Shown: in pieces, positions 8,594 to 17,166 of the stretch | Position numbering within the stretch: position 1 is the stretch's first letter | How the letters are laid out: every line of letters begins with the position of its first letter | Assembly: GCF_020532555.1 (NCBI RefSeq) | Contig: NZ_JAJBBR010000008.1 | Location: 358,411 to 422,410, forward strand | DNA: 64,000 nt | Origin: Microvirga lenta | Lineage (GTDB): Bacteria > Pseudomonadota > Alphaproteobacteria > Rhizobiales > Beijerinckiaceae | Direction of reading: 5' to 3' | Made by a program: the position numbers and the translations under genes | The notes under the pieces: generated by a model | What the model was told of the DNA's origin: nothing | Databases searched by the model: none | Seen by the model: the letters and a program-made list of their open reading frames with translations, nothing else

Positions 8594-9802
8594 ATGTCCT
8601 CTCCCCCTCGCATGCCTTGGCGCTTCGTCTCGGCGCTCTCGATTGCCGTCACGATCTCCTATGGGACGATCTTCTATGCCTTCGCGCTCATCATCGAGCC
8701 CATGGAGCAGGAGCTCGGCTGGTCGAAAACGGCCCTGACGGCCGCCTTTTCGCTGGCCTTGGGCTCCTCGGCCCTCTTCTCTGTGCCGGTCGGCCGCCTC
8801 ATCGATCTCGGTTACGGCCGGGCCGTGATGACCGGCGGCTCGATCCTGGCCGCCGTTCTCCTCGCCCTCTGGTCGCAGACGGAGAGCTATCCGGCCTTCC
8901 TGCTCATCTGGTTCGGCCTCGGCATCGCCATGAGCGCGGTGTTCTACGAGCCCGCCTTCGCGATCCTGGCCGGGCACCTCCACCTGCTGACCCGGCGGGG
9001 GATCACCTTCATGACCCTGGTGGCGGGCTTCGCCAGCACCGTGTTCATCCCCCTCACCCACCTGCTGATCGAGGCGTATGGCTGGCGCGGAGCCCTCCTG
9101 GTGCTGGCAGGGCTCAATCTCGGCCTCTGCGCCGTGCTGGAAGGGCTGAGCATTCCGCGCTCGGGCGCCCATGCGGCCAACCCGGGACCCGGGCCGGCCG
9201 CACCGCCCCCCTCGGGCGCGCGGCGGGTCCTCACCTCGGCATCGTTCTGGTTGTTCGTGGTCACGTCGGTGCTCCAGGGCATGATCGCGACCGGCATCCC
9301 GGTCCACCTCATCCCGCTCCTGGTCGAGCGGGGCTTCAGCCTCGACTCGGCCGTCGCCGCCTTCGCGGTGATCGGCCCCGCCCAGGTGGCGGCCCGGTTC
9401 CTCACCGGCTTCGGGGAGCGGGCGCTGAGCCTCAAGGGCGTCGGCGTGCTCACCATGGGGCTCAACGTCCTGGCCTTCGGCCTCCTGCCCTTCATCCCCC
9501 CGGGCTCCTGGCTGATCCTGGCCTTCGCGGCCTTCTACGGCGCCTCCGCCGGGATGATGACCATCGTGAGGGCGCTCCTGCCGCCGGAGCTGTTCGGGCG
9601 CGAGAATTACGGCCTGATCCAGGGCATGATCGCCATGCCGGTCCGGGTCTCCATGGCGGCGACGCCCTTCGCGTTCGGAGCGCTCTGGGCCTGGAGGGGC
9701 AGTTATGACGCTGTCGTATTCCTGTGCTTCGCTATGGCCCTCTGCTCCCTCATCGCTTTCATGCTAAACCTCGCCGTGGCGAGGGGCGGTGAATCCCGCT
9801 AG
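8594..9802 (+). CDS. MFS transporter
   Basis: A 402-residue major facilitator superfamily permease with about 12 membrane spans in two halves. The halves are separated by a short Pro/Ala-rich cytoplasmic loop near residues 195-215. The loop between spans 2 and 3 carries the family-type VPVGRLIDLGYGRAVMTGG motif. The early region (YGTIFYAFALIIEPMEQELGWSKT) resembles monocarboxylate/oxalate-like MFS proteins, but the substrate is undetermined. It is monocistronic: the helicase is divergent upstream and glpD follows after 77 bases. The ATG at 8594 has no strong ribosome binding site. Confidence 0.85.
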   Translation: MSSPPRMPWRFVSALSIAVTISYGTIFYAFALIIEPMEQELGWSKTALTAAFSLALGSSALFSVPVGRLIDLGYGRAVMTGGSILAAVLLALWSQTESYPAFLLIWFGLGIAMSAVFYEPAFAILAGHLHLLTRRGITFMTLVAGFASTVFIPLTHLLIEAYGWRGALLVLAGLNLGLCAVLEGLSIPRSGAHAANPGPGPAAPPPSGARRVLTSASFWLFVVTSVLQGMIATGIPVHLIPLLVERGFSLDSAVAAFAVIGPAQVAARFLTGFGERALSLKGVGVLTMGLNVLAFGLLPFIPPGSWLILAFAAFYGASAGMMTIVRALLPPELFGRENYGLIQGMIAMPVRVSMAATPFAFGALWAWRGSYDAVVFLCFAMALCSLIAFMLNLAVARGGESR

Positions 9803-9841
9803 AAAAGCCTTGCGTTAGACGGCTAAAGGAAACATTTGCAG

Positions 9842-9863
9842 GAGACCGGGATCGCCCGGTCTC
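9842..9863 (+). promoter_or_regulatory. Perfect hairpin in the glpD leader
   Basis: GAGACCGGG and CCCGGTCTC form a perfect 9-bp stem with an ATCG loop. The hairpin ends three bases before the AAGGAAA ribosome binding site region of glpD (start 9880). It has no T-run, so it is not a classical terminator. It could be an operator dyad or an RNA stabilising or regulatory hairpin. Nothing in the sequence identifies a ligand. Confidence 0.5.
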
Positions 9864-9879
9864 AAGGAAAGACGCGTTC

Positions 9880-11400
9880 GTGACGACAGTGACTGATCTT
9901 CTGATTGTTGGCGGCGGCATCAACGGCGCGGGCATCGCGCGCGATGCTGTCGGCCGGGGCCTTTCGGTGGTTCTCTGCGAGCAGGGCGACCTCGCCGGCT
10001 ACACCTCCTCCGCCAGCACCAAGCTGATCCACGGCGGCCTGCGCTATCTGGAATATTACGAGTTCCGTCTGGTCCGCGAGGCCCTGTTCGAGCGCGAGCG
10101 CCTGCTGAACTCCGCGCCCCACATCATCTGGCCGCTGCGCTTCATCCTGCCCCACGAGAAGGGCATCCGCCCCGCCTGGTTCGTGCGGATCGGCCTCTTC
10201 CTCTACGACAACCTCGCCCCGCGCAAGAAGCTGCCGGGCACGGAGACGATCAAGCTCACCCGGCATCCGGCCGGCCAGGCCCTGAAGCCGGGTTTCGACA
10301 CGGCCTTCGTCTATTCCGACTGCTGGGTCGAGGACAGCCGCATGGTGGCGCTGAACGCGCTGGATGCCTTCGAGCGCGGCGCCGACATCCGCGTGCGCAC
10401 GAAGCTGACCGCCGCGCGGCGCGAGGGCGACGTCTGGGTCGCCACGCTCCAGAACGCCGAGACCGGCGAGACGACGGAGGTGCGCGCCCGCGCCCTCGTC
10501 AATGCGGGCGGCCCCTTCGTGGCCGACGTGCTCAATTCCAAGCTCGGCCTGAACACCCAGAAGAACGTGCGCCTCGTGAAGGGAAGCCACATCGTGGTGC
10601 CCAAGCTCTTCGACACGAAGGAGGCCTTCATCCTGCAGAACACGGACAAGCGCATCGTGTTCGCGATCCCCTACCAGGAGAAGTTCACCCTGGTGGGCAC
10701 CACGGATATCCCGGTGGAGTCCATTCCGGACAAGAAGGTCGTCATCGACGAGAACGAGATCCAGTACCTCTGCAACGTGGTGAACCACTTCTTCAAGCGG
10801 GAGGTGAAGCCCTCCGACGTGGTCTGGTCCTATTCGGGCGTGCGCCCGCTCTTCGACGACGGCTCCTCCAACGCCTCCGCCGTGACCCGCGACTACGTGT
10901 TCGATCTCGACGGAGCCCCCGGCCAGGCGCCGGTCCTGTCGATCTTCGGCGGCAAGATCACCACCTTCCGCAAGCTCGCTGAGCACGCGCTCGAGGAGCT
11001 GAAATCCTATTTCCCCGGCATGAAGCCGGCCTGGACCGAAACGGCCAAGATGCCGGGCGGCGACATGCCCGATGCGGATTTCGACCGGTTCTTCGCCACC
11101 GTCCGGTCGCGCTGGCCCTTCCTGCCGGAGGCCCTCGCCCACCGGCTCGCCCGCGCCTACGGCACCCGGATCGAGGAGCTTCTGGGCTCGGCCAAGTCCA
11201 TGGCCGATCTCGGCGAGGATTTCGGCGCCGGCCTGACGGCCGCGGAGGTCGATTACCTGGTCCGCCGCGAGTGGGCCCGCAGCTCGGAGGACATCCTCTG
11301 GCGCCGGTCCAAGCTCGGCCTGCACGTGCCTCCGGGCGCCGCTCAGGCCATCGACGCCCACATCGCCAAGCGGAACGCGGCCGCCATCGCCGCCCAATAA
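9880..11400 (+). CDS. glpD: Aerobic glycerol-3-phosphate dehydrogenase
   Basis: A 506-residue FAD flavoprotein that oxidises sn-glycerol-3-phosphate to dihydroxyacetone phosphate at the inner membrane and passes electrons to quinone. The N-terminal dinucleotide fold is [22 protein letters not shown]. Further family blocks are [27 protein letters not shown] and [11 protein letters not shown], with a C-terminal helical domain. Length is normal for GlpD. Translation starts at GTG 9880 behind AAGGAAA at 9864-9870. glpK follows 27 bases downstream, so the two form a glycerol-utilisation operon. A perfect hairpin precedes the ribosome binding site. Confidence 0.95.
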   Translation: MTTVTDLLIVGGGINGAGIARDAVGRGLSVVLCEQGDLAGYTSSASTKLIHGGLRYLEYYEFRLVREALFERERLLNSAPHIIWPLRFILPHEKGIRPAWFVRIGLFLYDNLAPRKKLPGTETIKLTRHPAGQALKPGFDTAFVYSDCWVEDSRMVALNALDAFERGADIRVRTKLTAARREGDVWVATLQNAETGETTEVRARALVNAGGPFVADVLNSKLGLNTQKNVRLVKGSHIVVPKLFDTKEAFILQNTDKRIVFAIPYQEKFTLVGTTDIPVESIPDKKVVIDENEIQYLCNVVNHFFKREVKPSDVVWSYSGVRPLFDDGSSNASAVTRDYVFDLDGAPGQAPVLSIFGGKITTFRKLAEHALEELKSYFPGMKPAWTETAKMPGGDMPDADFDRFFATVRSRWPFLPEALAHRLARAYGTRIEELLGSAKSMADLGEDFGAGLTAAEVDYLVRREWARSSEDILWRRSKLGLHVPPGAAQAIDAHIAKRNAAAIAAQ

Positions 11401-11427
11401 GCCGCATCTGAACTCTCGGGGGAAATC

Positions 11428-12915
<1,488 letters not shown>

Positions 12916-12923
12916 GTCGATCC

Positions 12924-12946
12924 GGCGGCCTCCCGGCGAGGCCGCC
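12924..12946. terminator. Hairpin between convergent glpK and HIT genes
   Basis: A 9-bp perfect stem (GGCGGCCTC/GAGGCCGCC) with a CCGGC loop, nine bases after the glpK stop. No T-run is present, so termination strength is uncertain. Confidence 0.5.
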
Positions 12947-12961
12947 CTCCGTTCCCGATCC

Positions 12962-13384
12962 TTACCCTCGCAGGGCGGCGCGGATCTTTTCGGCCGCCTC
13001 GGCCAGCTTCTCGGGCGCTTCCATCTGGCCGGTATGGGGCTTGAGAGGAACGCCCTCGAAGCGCGGGATCACGTGGAAATGCAGGTGGAACACCACCTGG
13101 CCGCCGGCACTCTCGTTGAACTGCTGGATCGTCAGTCCGTCCGCGTCGAAGGCCTGCTTCACGGCCTTGGCGACGATCTGGACGTCCTTCGACAGATCGG
13201 CCAGCGCGTCCGGCGCGATGTCCAGGATGTTGCGCGCCTCGACCTTCGGGATGACGAGAACATGGCCGTCGCCGCGCGGCATGATGTCCATGAACGCCAG
13301 CGCCCTATCGGTCTCGTAGACCTTGTGGCACGGCAGCTCCCCCCTGAGGATCTTCGCGAAAACGTTGTCCTTGTCGTAGCTCAT
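12962..13384 (-). CDS. HIT family (histidine triad) hydrolase
   Basis: A 140-residue HINT-type nucleotide-binding protein. The histidine triad is HLHFHVIP, in which the last histidine is the nucleophile for nucleoside phosphoramidate or dinucleotide hydrolysis. N-terminal FAKILRGELPCHKVYE and DIMPRGDGHVLVIPK are typical of the family. The ATG at 13384 is chosen because it follows AAGGACG and matches the family's usual N-terminus. The frame continues upstream to 13582, but that part is low-complexity and has no similarity. It is convergent with glpK. Substrates of such proteins in vivo are generally unclear. Confidence 0.9.
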   Translation of the reverse strand: MSYDKDNVFAKILRGELPCHKVYETDRALAFMDIMPRGDGHVLVIPKVEARNILDIAPDALADLSKDVQIVAKAVKQAFDADGLTIQQFNESAGGQVVFHLHFHVIPRFEGVPLKPHTGQMEAPEKLAEAAEKIRAALRG

Positions 13385-13689
13385 GGATCGTCCTTCTGAT
13401 GACCGCGCCTGAGGCTCCGGCCGGTCGCCGCGCGTCGGGTGGGTGCCGCGGGCGCGGGACCCGCCGCCCCTCGCTGCAGGCGCGGAGCCGGGGACAGGGA
13501 TAGCCGACCGGGCGTGGCCCGTACAGCCATCGAGTCCCGTCCTCCCGAGCGGACGCGACGGCGGATCTGCGGCCGGGCGCATGAGCCCTGCCGGAACGGC
13601 AGCGAGCCGGCCGCACAGGAACCCTCCGATGCCACAGCCTAGCTTTGCAGTAGAGCCAAAGCAAACGCTAAAAACTCCAACTAATAAGC
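13385..13689. other. Intergenic stretch without a supported gene
   Basis: Several GC-rich open frames cross this stretch but none has a credible start or recognisable domain. It should hold the promoter of the HIT gene (minus strand). At its right edge begins the EcfG-type promoter of the KGG protein. Confidence 0.5.
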
Positions 13690-13714
13690 GGAACTATCGA
13701 AATTAAGGGTGGTT
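13690..13714 (+). promoter_or_regulatory. EcfG-type promoter for the KGG protein gene (variant -10)
   Basis: GGAAC at 13690-13694, 16 bases, then GGTT at 13711-13714. The -35 matches the alphaproteobacterial general-stress sigma factor consensus exactly, and the -10 differs at one base (CGTT expected). It is 38 bases before the start codon. Confidence 0.55.
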
Positions 13715-13752
13715 GTTCAGGACAGTAGAACATCCGGTTAAGGAGGCATGTG

Positions 13753-13947
13753 ATGGCGACAGGAAGTTCGACTTCGAAGCGTGGTTTCGCATCGATGGAC
13801 GGTGACCGGCAGCGCGAAATCGCCAGCAAAGGCGGCAAGAGCGTTCCGGCCGAGAAGCGGTCTTTCTCGCAGGACCGTGAACTCGCCTCCGAAGCAGGCC
13901 GCAAAGGCGGTCAGGCCTCGGGTAGCACCCGTAACAATCAGGAATGA
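13753..13947 (+). CDS. KGG-repeat stress protein (GsiB-like)
   Basis: A 64-residue hydrophilic protein with two KGG motifs (REIASKGGKSVPAEKRSF and AGRKGGQASG), the stress-induced acidophilic repeat known from plant LEA-like proteins and Bacillus GsiB. It is probably an unstructured cytoplasmic protein made under stress. A perfect AGGAGG at 13741-13746 is six bases from the ATG at 13753, which favours this start over the GTG at 13750. An EcfG-type promoter lies upstream and a strong terminator follows, so it is a monocistronic stress gene at the left edge of the PhyR-EcfG island. Confidence 0.85.
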   Translation: MATGSSTSKRGFASMDGDRQREIASKGGKSVPAEKRSFSQDRELASEAGRKGGQASGSTRNNQE

Positions 13948-13968
13948 TTTTTACTGATTTGCATAAGT

Positions 13969-13993
13969 AAAGGGGCCGCTCAGCGGCCCCTTT
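13969..13993 (+). terminator. Intrinsic terminator of the KGG gene
   Basis: An 11-bp stem (AAAGGGGCCGC/GCGGCCCCTTT) with a 3-base loop, followed by AGTTTTT. It lies 21 bases after the stop codon. Confidence 0.9.
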
Positions 13994-14022
13994 AGTTTTT
14001 GTCCCGGCGATGCGCAAAAAAA

Positions 14023-14040
14023 CGCGGGCCGAAGCCCGCG
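14023..14040 (-). terminator. Intrinsic terminator of the 14044-14860 operon
   Basis: A 7-bp GC stem (CGCGGGC/GCCCGCG) with a CGAA loop. On the minus strand it runs straight into a T7 run. It sits directly after the stop of the minus-strand gene at 14044. Confidence 0.9.
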
Positions 14041-14043
14041 CCT

Positions 14044-14592
14044 TCAGAACCGGAACCGGAGTTCCGATCGGCCGAGGACCTCGCCCAGATCGTCCTCGAA
14101 CAGCACGCGCTCGCCCACCACGCCTCGGAACTCGGATACGCTCGGTGTGGTGAACATGAGCCCGCCATTGTCGATCTGACGGATCAGATCCGAGGCAAGG
14201 GACGTCATCAGGTCGAGGGACGCCACCCCGAGCACGGAAGCCGCCTCGAAGGCGAGTTCCGAATCCGGCATGCGCGCGGAGCCGATCAGGGCCATGAGGC
14301 AGTACTCGTCCATGCTGCCCCGGCGCGAGTTCATCGGCCCGTGCTGCAGGGGCTGGCTCCGCTGCCGGTCGAGGGCGAAGGCAAGCAGCAGGGCGTCGGA
14401 AATGATCGCCTTCGCCGCTTCCGGCCGCGTCAGCCCCATCAGGGCCTGTTCCGGGCCGTTGAGCAGGGCAAGATCGTATTGATCGTCGAAGCTGCTGATG
14501 CAGCGGAAAATATCGACGATCGGAACCGTGTTGGGGTGAAAGAGGACGGAGACGGGCCCCGATTCATGGAAAAACGAATGGGTCGCGGTCAT
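14044..14592 (-). CDS. Hypothetical protein, second gene of an EcfG-promoted pair
   Basis: A 182-residue soluble protein I do not recognise. It has no signal peptide or membrane span; the composition suggests a mixed alpha/beta cytoplasmic protein. It begins MTATHSFFHESGPVSVLFHPN, sharing the MTAT start with the gene just upstream. It follows that gene with a 28-base gap and ends at a strong terminator, so the two form an operon driven by the EcfG-type promoter at 14888-14912. That makes it a likely general stress output gene. Alternative explanations cannot be excluded from sequence alone. Confidence 0.65.
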   Translation of the reverse strand: MTATHSFFHESGPVSVLFHPNTVPIVDIFRCISSFDDQYDLALLNGPEQALMGLTRPEAAKAIISDALLLAFALDRQRSQPLQHGPMNSRRGSMDEYCLMALIGSARMPDSELAFEAASVLGVASLDLMTSLASDLIRQIDNGGLMFTTPSVSEFRGVVGERVLFEDDLGEVLGRSELRFRF

Positions 14593-14620
14593 GAACTGAA
14601 CAAACCTAACTTTACGGGCC

Positions 14621-14860
14621 TCAGATGTGCTGCCCCGGCCGCACTGCGAAACTGTTCTGCCATGCCGGAATGATCAGGTGGCGCCGCAGCAGGAGGGGGC
14701 AAATGGCGTCGTCGTGCTGCTCGCACGCCGCGACCACCCCGCTCAGCATCGAGGCGATGGACGGCTTCTCTCCGGGGGCGGAGCTCGATGCCAGGCGGCA
14801 GAATTCGTCGGGCAGTTCCTCACGGGACAGAATGGCGTCGACTTCGTTGGTTGCGGTCAT
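14621..14860 (-). CDS. Hypothetical small protein, first gene of an EcfG-promoted pair
   Basis: A 79-residue soluble protein of unknown function (MTATNEVDAILSREELPDEF at the start). The ATG at 14860 has a good GGGAGGAAG ribosome binding site, so it is preferred over the longer frame to 14959. It contains two cysteines and a helix-rich middle but no domain I can name. Its promoter matches GGAAC-N16-CGTT exactly at 14888-14912, placing transcription start roughly 20 bases before the start codon. It is co-transcribed with the 182-residue gene downstream. Confidence 0.65.
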   Translation of the reverse strand: MTATNEVDAILSREELPDEFCRLASSSAPGEKPSIASMLSGVVAACEQHDDAICPLLLRRHLIIPAWQNSFAVRPGQHI

Positions 14861-14887
14861 GGCTTCCTCCCACCGTACTTGCGTAGC

Positions 14888-14912
14888 AACGTATCGGGAT
14901 GGCCGCGGTTCC
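14888..14912 (-). promoter_or_regulatory. EcfG-type promoter for the 14860/14592 operon
   Basis: Read on the minus strand: GGAAC (14912-14908), 16 bases, CGTT (14891-14888). This is an exact match to the EcfG consensus, 28 bases upstream of the first start codon. Confidence 0.8.
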
Positions 14913-14976
14913 TCATGCGGCAACTCGTCCGGAGGCACCGGCCCGGTTCCTCCTGGCAAAAAAGAGAGATCCTTAC

Positions 14977-15001
14977 GGAACCAACCGCATGTCGCGGTGT
15001 T
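14977..15001 (+). promoter_or_regulatory. EcfG-type promoter of a predicted small RNA (variant -10)
   Basis: GGAAC at 14977-14981, 16 bases, TGTT at 14998-15001 (consensus CGTT). No ORF follows, but an intrinsic terminator lies about 45 bases beyond the -10. It is divergent from the promoter at 14888-14912. Confidence 0.5.
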
Positions 15002-15007
15002 ATGACT

Positions 15008-15076
15008 GGGTCGGTTCGATTGCCCCCTCGGGCCGGCACCCTACAAGGCGCGGTCACTCATGACCGCGCCTTTTAT
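15008..15076 (+). ncRNA. Predicted EcfG-controlled small RNA, about 70 nt
   Basis: Inferred from an EcfG-like promoter at 14977-15001 and a perfect 12-bp terminator stem (15045-15072) with nothing coding between. The 5' part holds a small GCCC/GGGC hairpin exposing a C-rich stretch around 15021-15030 (TGCCCCCTCG), which could pair with Shine-Dalgarno-like GGAGGG sequences in target mRNAs. The 5' end is estimated from the usual spacing to the -10. It could instead be a terminator of unrelated read-through; no transcript evidence is available here. Confidence 0.4.
15045..15072 (+). terminator. Strong intrinsic terminator without an upstream ORF
   Basis: AAGGCGCGGTCA and TGACCGCGCCTT form a perfect 12-bp stem with a CTCA loop, followed by TTATTTTG. 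No plus-strand coding gene lies before it. Confidence 0.85.
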
Positions 15077-15160
15077 TTTGCCTTCGCCCACGGCAGCCGT
15101 CCCATGGAAAAGCGGCGCCCGGGGTCGCCGGACGCCGCTCCGATGCCGCTATGGGACGGG

Positions 15161-15985
15161 TTACTGCTGGGGAGCCGTCGTGCCGCCCGCACCCGTGGTG
15201 CCGGTGGTGCCGGTTCCGGACGCGCCGCCCGCGCCAGAGGCATTGTTGTCGTTGTTGTTGCCGCTAGTGTTGAAGGCAGGCGCGGCCTGGAGTTCGGCCT
15301 TCGTCATGCGCAGCACCACGCGCTCCGGCTCGTTGGTGTTGCCGCCGCTGCCGGCGGTCGTGTTGGAGGCGCCGGCCGTGTTGGTGTTGCCGCTCATGGC
15401 GCCGCCGGCTCCGGTGGTGCCGGTGGTGCCGGTCGCAGTACCTGCAGTCGAACCGGTGGTGGTGACGTTGCCGCCCGCGTTGTTGCCGCCGGCATTGTTG
15501 CCGCTCATGGCATTCACCTGGTCGCGGCTGGCGAATTCGAGCGAATCGAACGGAACGGCGACATCCTTCTCGCCGATGCCGAGGAAGCCGCCGACGCCGA
15601 CCACGGCCGCCACGGCCTGGCCGTTGCGATCGACGATCACGTCGTTGATGTCACCGATCGACTCGTTGTTGCTGCTCACGACGCGGGTGCCGATCAGCTT
15701 GGAGGCCATGATCTGGTTCGGCTGCATCTGGGTCATGAACTGGCCCTGAGCGCCGCCACCCTGGTTCATGGCGGAAGTGTTGGGAGAGGACATGCCGCCG
15801 GCAGCCGGATTGGCCTGGTTGGCGGTGTTGGGCTGCATGGCAGGCGATCCGGTCGCCGTGGAGCCGGAACCGGCTGCGACCGGGCGATCCGTCGCACCGG
15901 AGGGGGTCGTCGAGGTCTGTGCGAGAGCGGGAGCCGCCACGAACATGGTCGCGACGAGGCACGCCGCCATATGCGTCTTCAGCAT
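15161..15985 (-). CDS. Secreted PRC-barrel domain protein
   Basis: A 274-residue exported protein. A signal peptide covers about residues 1-22 (cleavage after ALA). A Gln/Asn/Gly-rich linker follows, then a single PRC-barrel at about residues 90-155 (ASKLIGTRVVSSNNESIGDINDVIVDRNG, then AAVVGVGGFLGIGEKDVAVPFDSLEF), and a long Gly/Thr/Asn low-complexity tail. Such proteins are periplasmic and of unknown function, often stress-induced. A conserved patch near the end (PERVVLRMTKAELQAAPAF) recurs in the paralogue at 30994-31734. An exact EcfG promoter lies at 16044-16068, so it belongs to the general stress regulon. Confidence 0.85.
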   Translation of the reverse strand: MLKTHMAACLVATMFVAAPALAQTSTTPSGATDRPVAAGSGSTATGSPAMQPNTANQANPAAGGMSSPNTSAMNQGGGAQGQFMTQMQPNQIMASKLIGTRVVSSNNESIGDINDVIVDRNGQAVAAVVGVGGFLGIGEKDVAVPFDSLEFASRDQVNAMSGNNAGGNNAGGNVTTTGSTAGTATGTTGTTGAGGAMSGNTNTAGASNTTAGSGGNTNEPERVVLRMTKAELQAAPAFNTSGNNNDNNASGAGGASGTGTTGTTGAGGTTAPQQ

Positions 15986-16043
15986 CGGTTATTCTCCTGA
16001 AAGTACGTTGAATCGCTTCATGCGCCATACTGCGCGTTGGCAA

Positions 16044-16068
16044 AACGCGAGCCGCATGTAATCGTTCC
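16044..16068 (-). promoter_or_regulatory. EcfG-type promoter for the PRC-barrel gene
   Basis: Minus strand: GGAAC (16068-16064), 16 bases, CGTT (16047-16044), an exact consensus match. It is 58 bases upstream of the start codon at 15985. Confidence 0.8.
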
Positions 16069-16335
16069 CTGAGATCCCGAATATCTCATCAGGGAGCGGC
16101 GCTGCTTATTTGCAGCCTGAACATGAATACTTGTTAATATTACTGGACAACAAAAGAAATGTTCCACCCGACATGCACGGGCGCGAACCGTCCAGCTTGA
16201 TGAAATCAACCTGTGCTGGAGTAAATTGTTCCGCCGTCGTCTTCCGTTCGGAACAAGGTCGGCCCGGGGCCGTGCCGCGAGCGGAAAGCGCAGCTCGCGT
16301 CTTGCAGGCGGCCGGAGGCCGGCCGCCCCTCGCGA

Positions 16336-16869
16336 TCAGATGAGCGAATGCTGGAGCAGCGCGAGGCACAGGCTCGGGGAGCGGTCCGCGCTGGCCCGCG
16401 CCAGGGGGCTGACGTCGCCGAGGCAGCCGACCGGATTGCGCCGCTTCTTCGGATTGGCCGCGGGCGCCTCGTTGCCTTCGCGCCGCACCGTCGGATGCTG
16501 CACGGCGGGCCCACGCGTCTCTTCCTTGAGGGTGACGACCGGGAGCTCGGTGTTCTTGGAGAAGGTCGTGGTGCCGGACTGCGGGTCGGACTTGTAGAGA
16601 ATGGCGCCGTTGCGGTCCCGCAGGATCACGGTGGCCTGGGACACGCCCACCAGTTCGACCGTGGAGACCGTCAGGCGCTCCTCCAGGGAGAGAGGGGCAT
16701 CCATGCGGTCCGCCTTGGCCGAGGACACGACCTGCCGGGCAAGGGCGGCCTGAAGGGAGGCGGGCTCGGAACCGGCAAGGGATGCCGTGCTGAACGCATC
16801 GGGAGCCTTGCTCCCCGCCAGAAAGGCCGCAGCGGCCAGCCCAATGACTGTTGCGGGTGTCCGGAACAT
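16336..16869 (-). CDS. Hypothetical secreted protein, EcfG-promoted
   Basis: A 177-residue protein with an N-terminal hydrophobic signal-like segment (FRTPATVIGLAAAAFLAGS). The middle part contains VSTVELVGVSQATVILRDRNGAILYKSDP, which looks like a small beta domain. The C-terminal third is basic and low in predicted structure. The ATG at 16869 is chosen because AGGAGA precedes it; an upstream ATG at 16911 would lie inside the promoter. An exact EcfG promoter is at 16910-16934. I do not recognise a family. It probably acts in the periplasm or is membrane-tethered. Confidence 0.65.
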   Translation of the reverse strand: MFRTPATVIGLAAAAFLAGSKAPDAFSTASLAGSEPASLQAALARQVVSSAKADRMDAPLSLEERLTVSTVELVGVSQATVILRDRNGAILYKSDPQSGTTTFSKNTELPVVTLKEETRGPAVQHPTVRREGNEAPAANPKKRRNPVGCLGDVSPLARASADRSPSLCLALLQHSLI

Positions 16870-16909
16870 CCTCGTCTCCTGCTTTCCCATCGGCATCTTG
16901 TGGGAAAAC

Positions 16910-16934
16910 AACGCGACCGTATCTGTCCTGTTCC
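16910..16934 (-). promoter_or_regulatory. EcfG-type promoter for the 16336-16869 gene
   Basis: Minus strand: GGAAC (16934-16930), 16 bases, CGTT (16913-16910), an exact match. It excludes the longer start at 16911 for this gene. Confidence 0.8.
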
Positions 16935-16970
16935 TAAGGAAAACTTCAGCAAAAACTCAATAAAGTACCT

Positions 16971-16996
16971 GGAACCTTTAGTCGAAGACTGGCGTT
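16971..16996 (+). promoter_or_regulatory. EcfG-type promoter of a predicted small RNA
   Basis: GGAAC at 16971-16975, 17 bases, CGTT at 16993-16996, an exact consensus match. It is divergent from the promoter at 16910-16934. No ORF follows before the terminator at 17056-17079. Confidence 0.8.
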
Positions 16997-17002
16997 CTTT
17001 AA

Positions 17003-17083
17003 GCACCGGCCTCCTGGTCCTCCCCGCATTCCCCTTGTGCATTGGCCGGCACCTTAAGACGGGCTTTATAGCCCGTCTTTTTT
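17003..17083 (+). ncRNA. Predicted EcfG-controlled small RNA near phyR, about 80 nt (GsrN-like architecture)
   Basis: An exact EcfG promoter (16971-16996) faces an intrinsic terminator at 17056-17079 with no coding frame between. The predicted RNA folds as CCGGCC (17006-17011) pairing with GGCCGG (17044-17049). This leaves a 32-base loop rich in C (GGTCCTCCCC, then TTCCCC), which is complementary to Shine-Dalgarno-type GGAGG sequences. This is the same general design as the Caulobacter stress sRNA GsrN, a SigT-controlled RNA with a C-rich target-recognition loop; homology was not tested. The 5' end is estimated. It is convergent with phyR. Confidence 0.55.
17056..17079 (+). terminator. Intrinsic terminator of the predicted small RNA
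   Basis: AAGACGGGCT and AGCCCGTCTT form a 10-bp stem with a TTAT loop, followed by a long T-rich run on the plus strand. Confidence 0.9.
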
Positions 17084-17110
17084 TATTTCCTCACAGCTTT
17101 GCAATAACGA

Positions 17111-17138
17111 AAAAGCCCAGCCTTTCGGCTGGACTTTT
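17111..17138 (-). terminator. Intrinsic terminator of phyR
   Basis: An AAAAGCCCAGCC/GGCTGGACTTTT hairpin with one internal mismatch. On the minus strand a T-run (CTTTTTCG) follows. It lies 29 bases past the phyR stop. Confidence 0.8.
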
Positions 17139-17166
17139 ACTTCTTTCAAGCTTGGCAATACTGAGA

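Noticed and set aside
15008..15044. A GGTTCGATT sequence resembling a tRNA or tmRNA T-arm
   Set aside because: The flanking bases do not form a T stem, there is no matching acceptor 5' half about 75 bases upstream, no anticodon arm and no tmRNA tag sequence.
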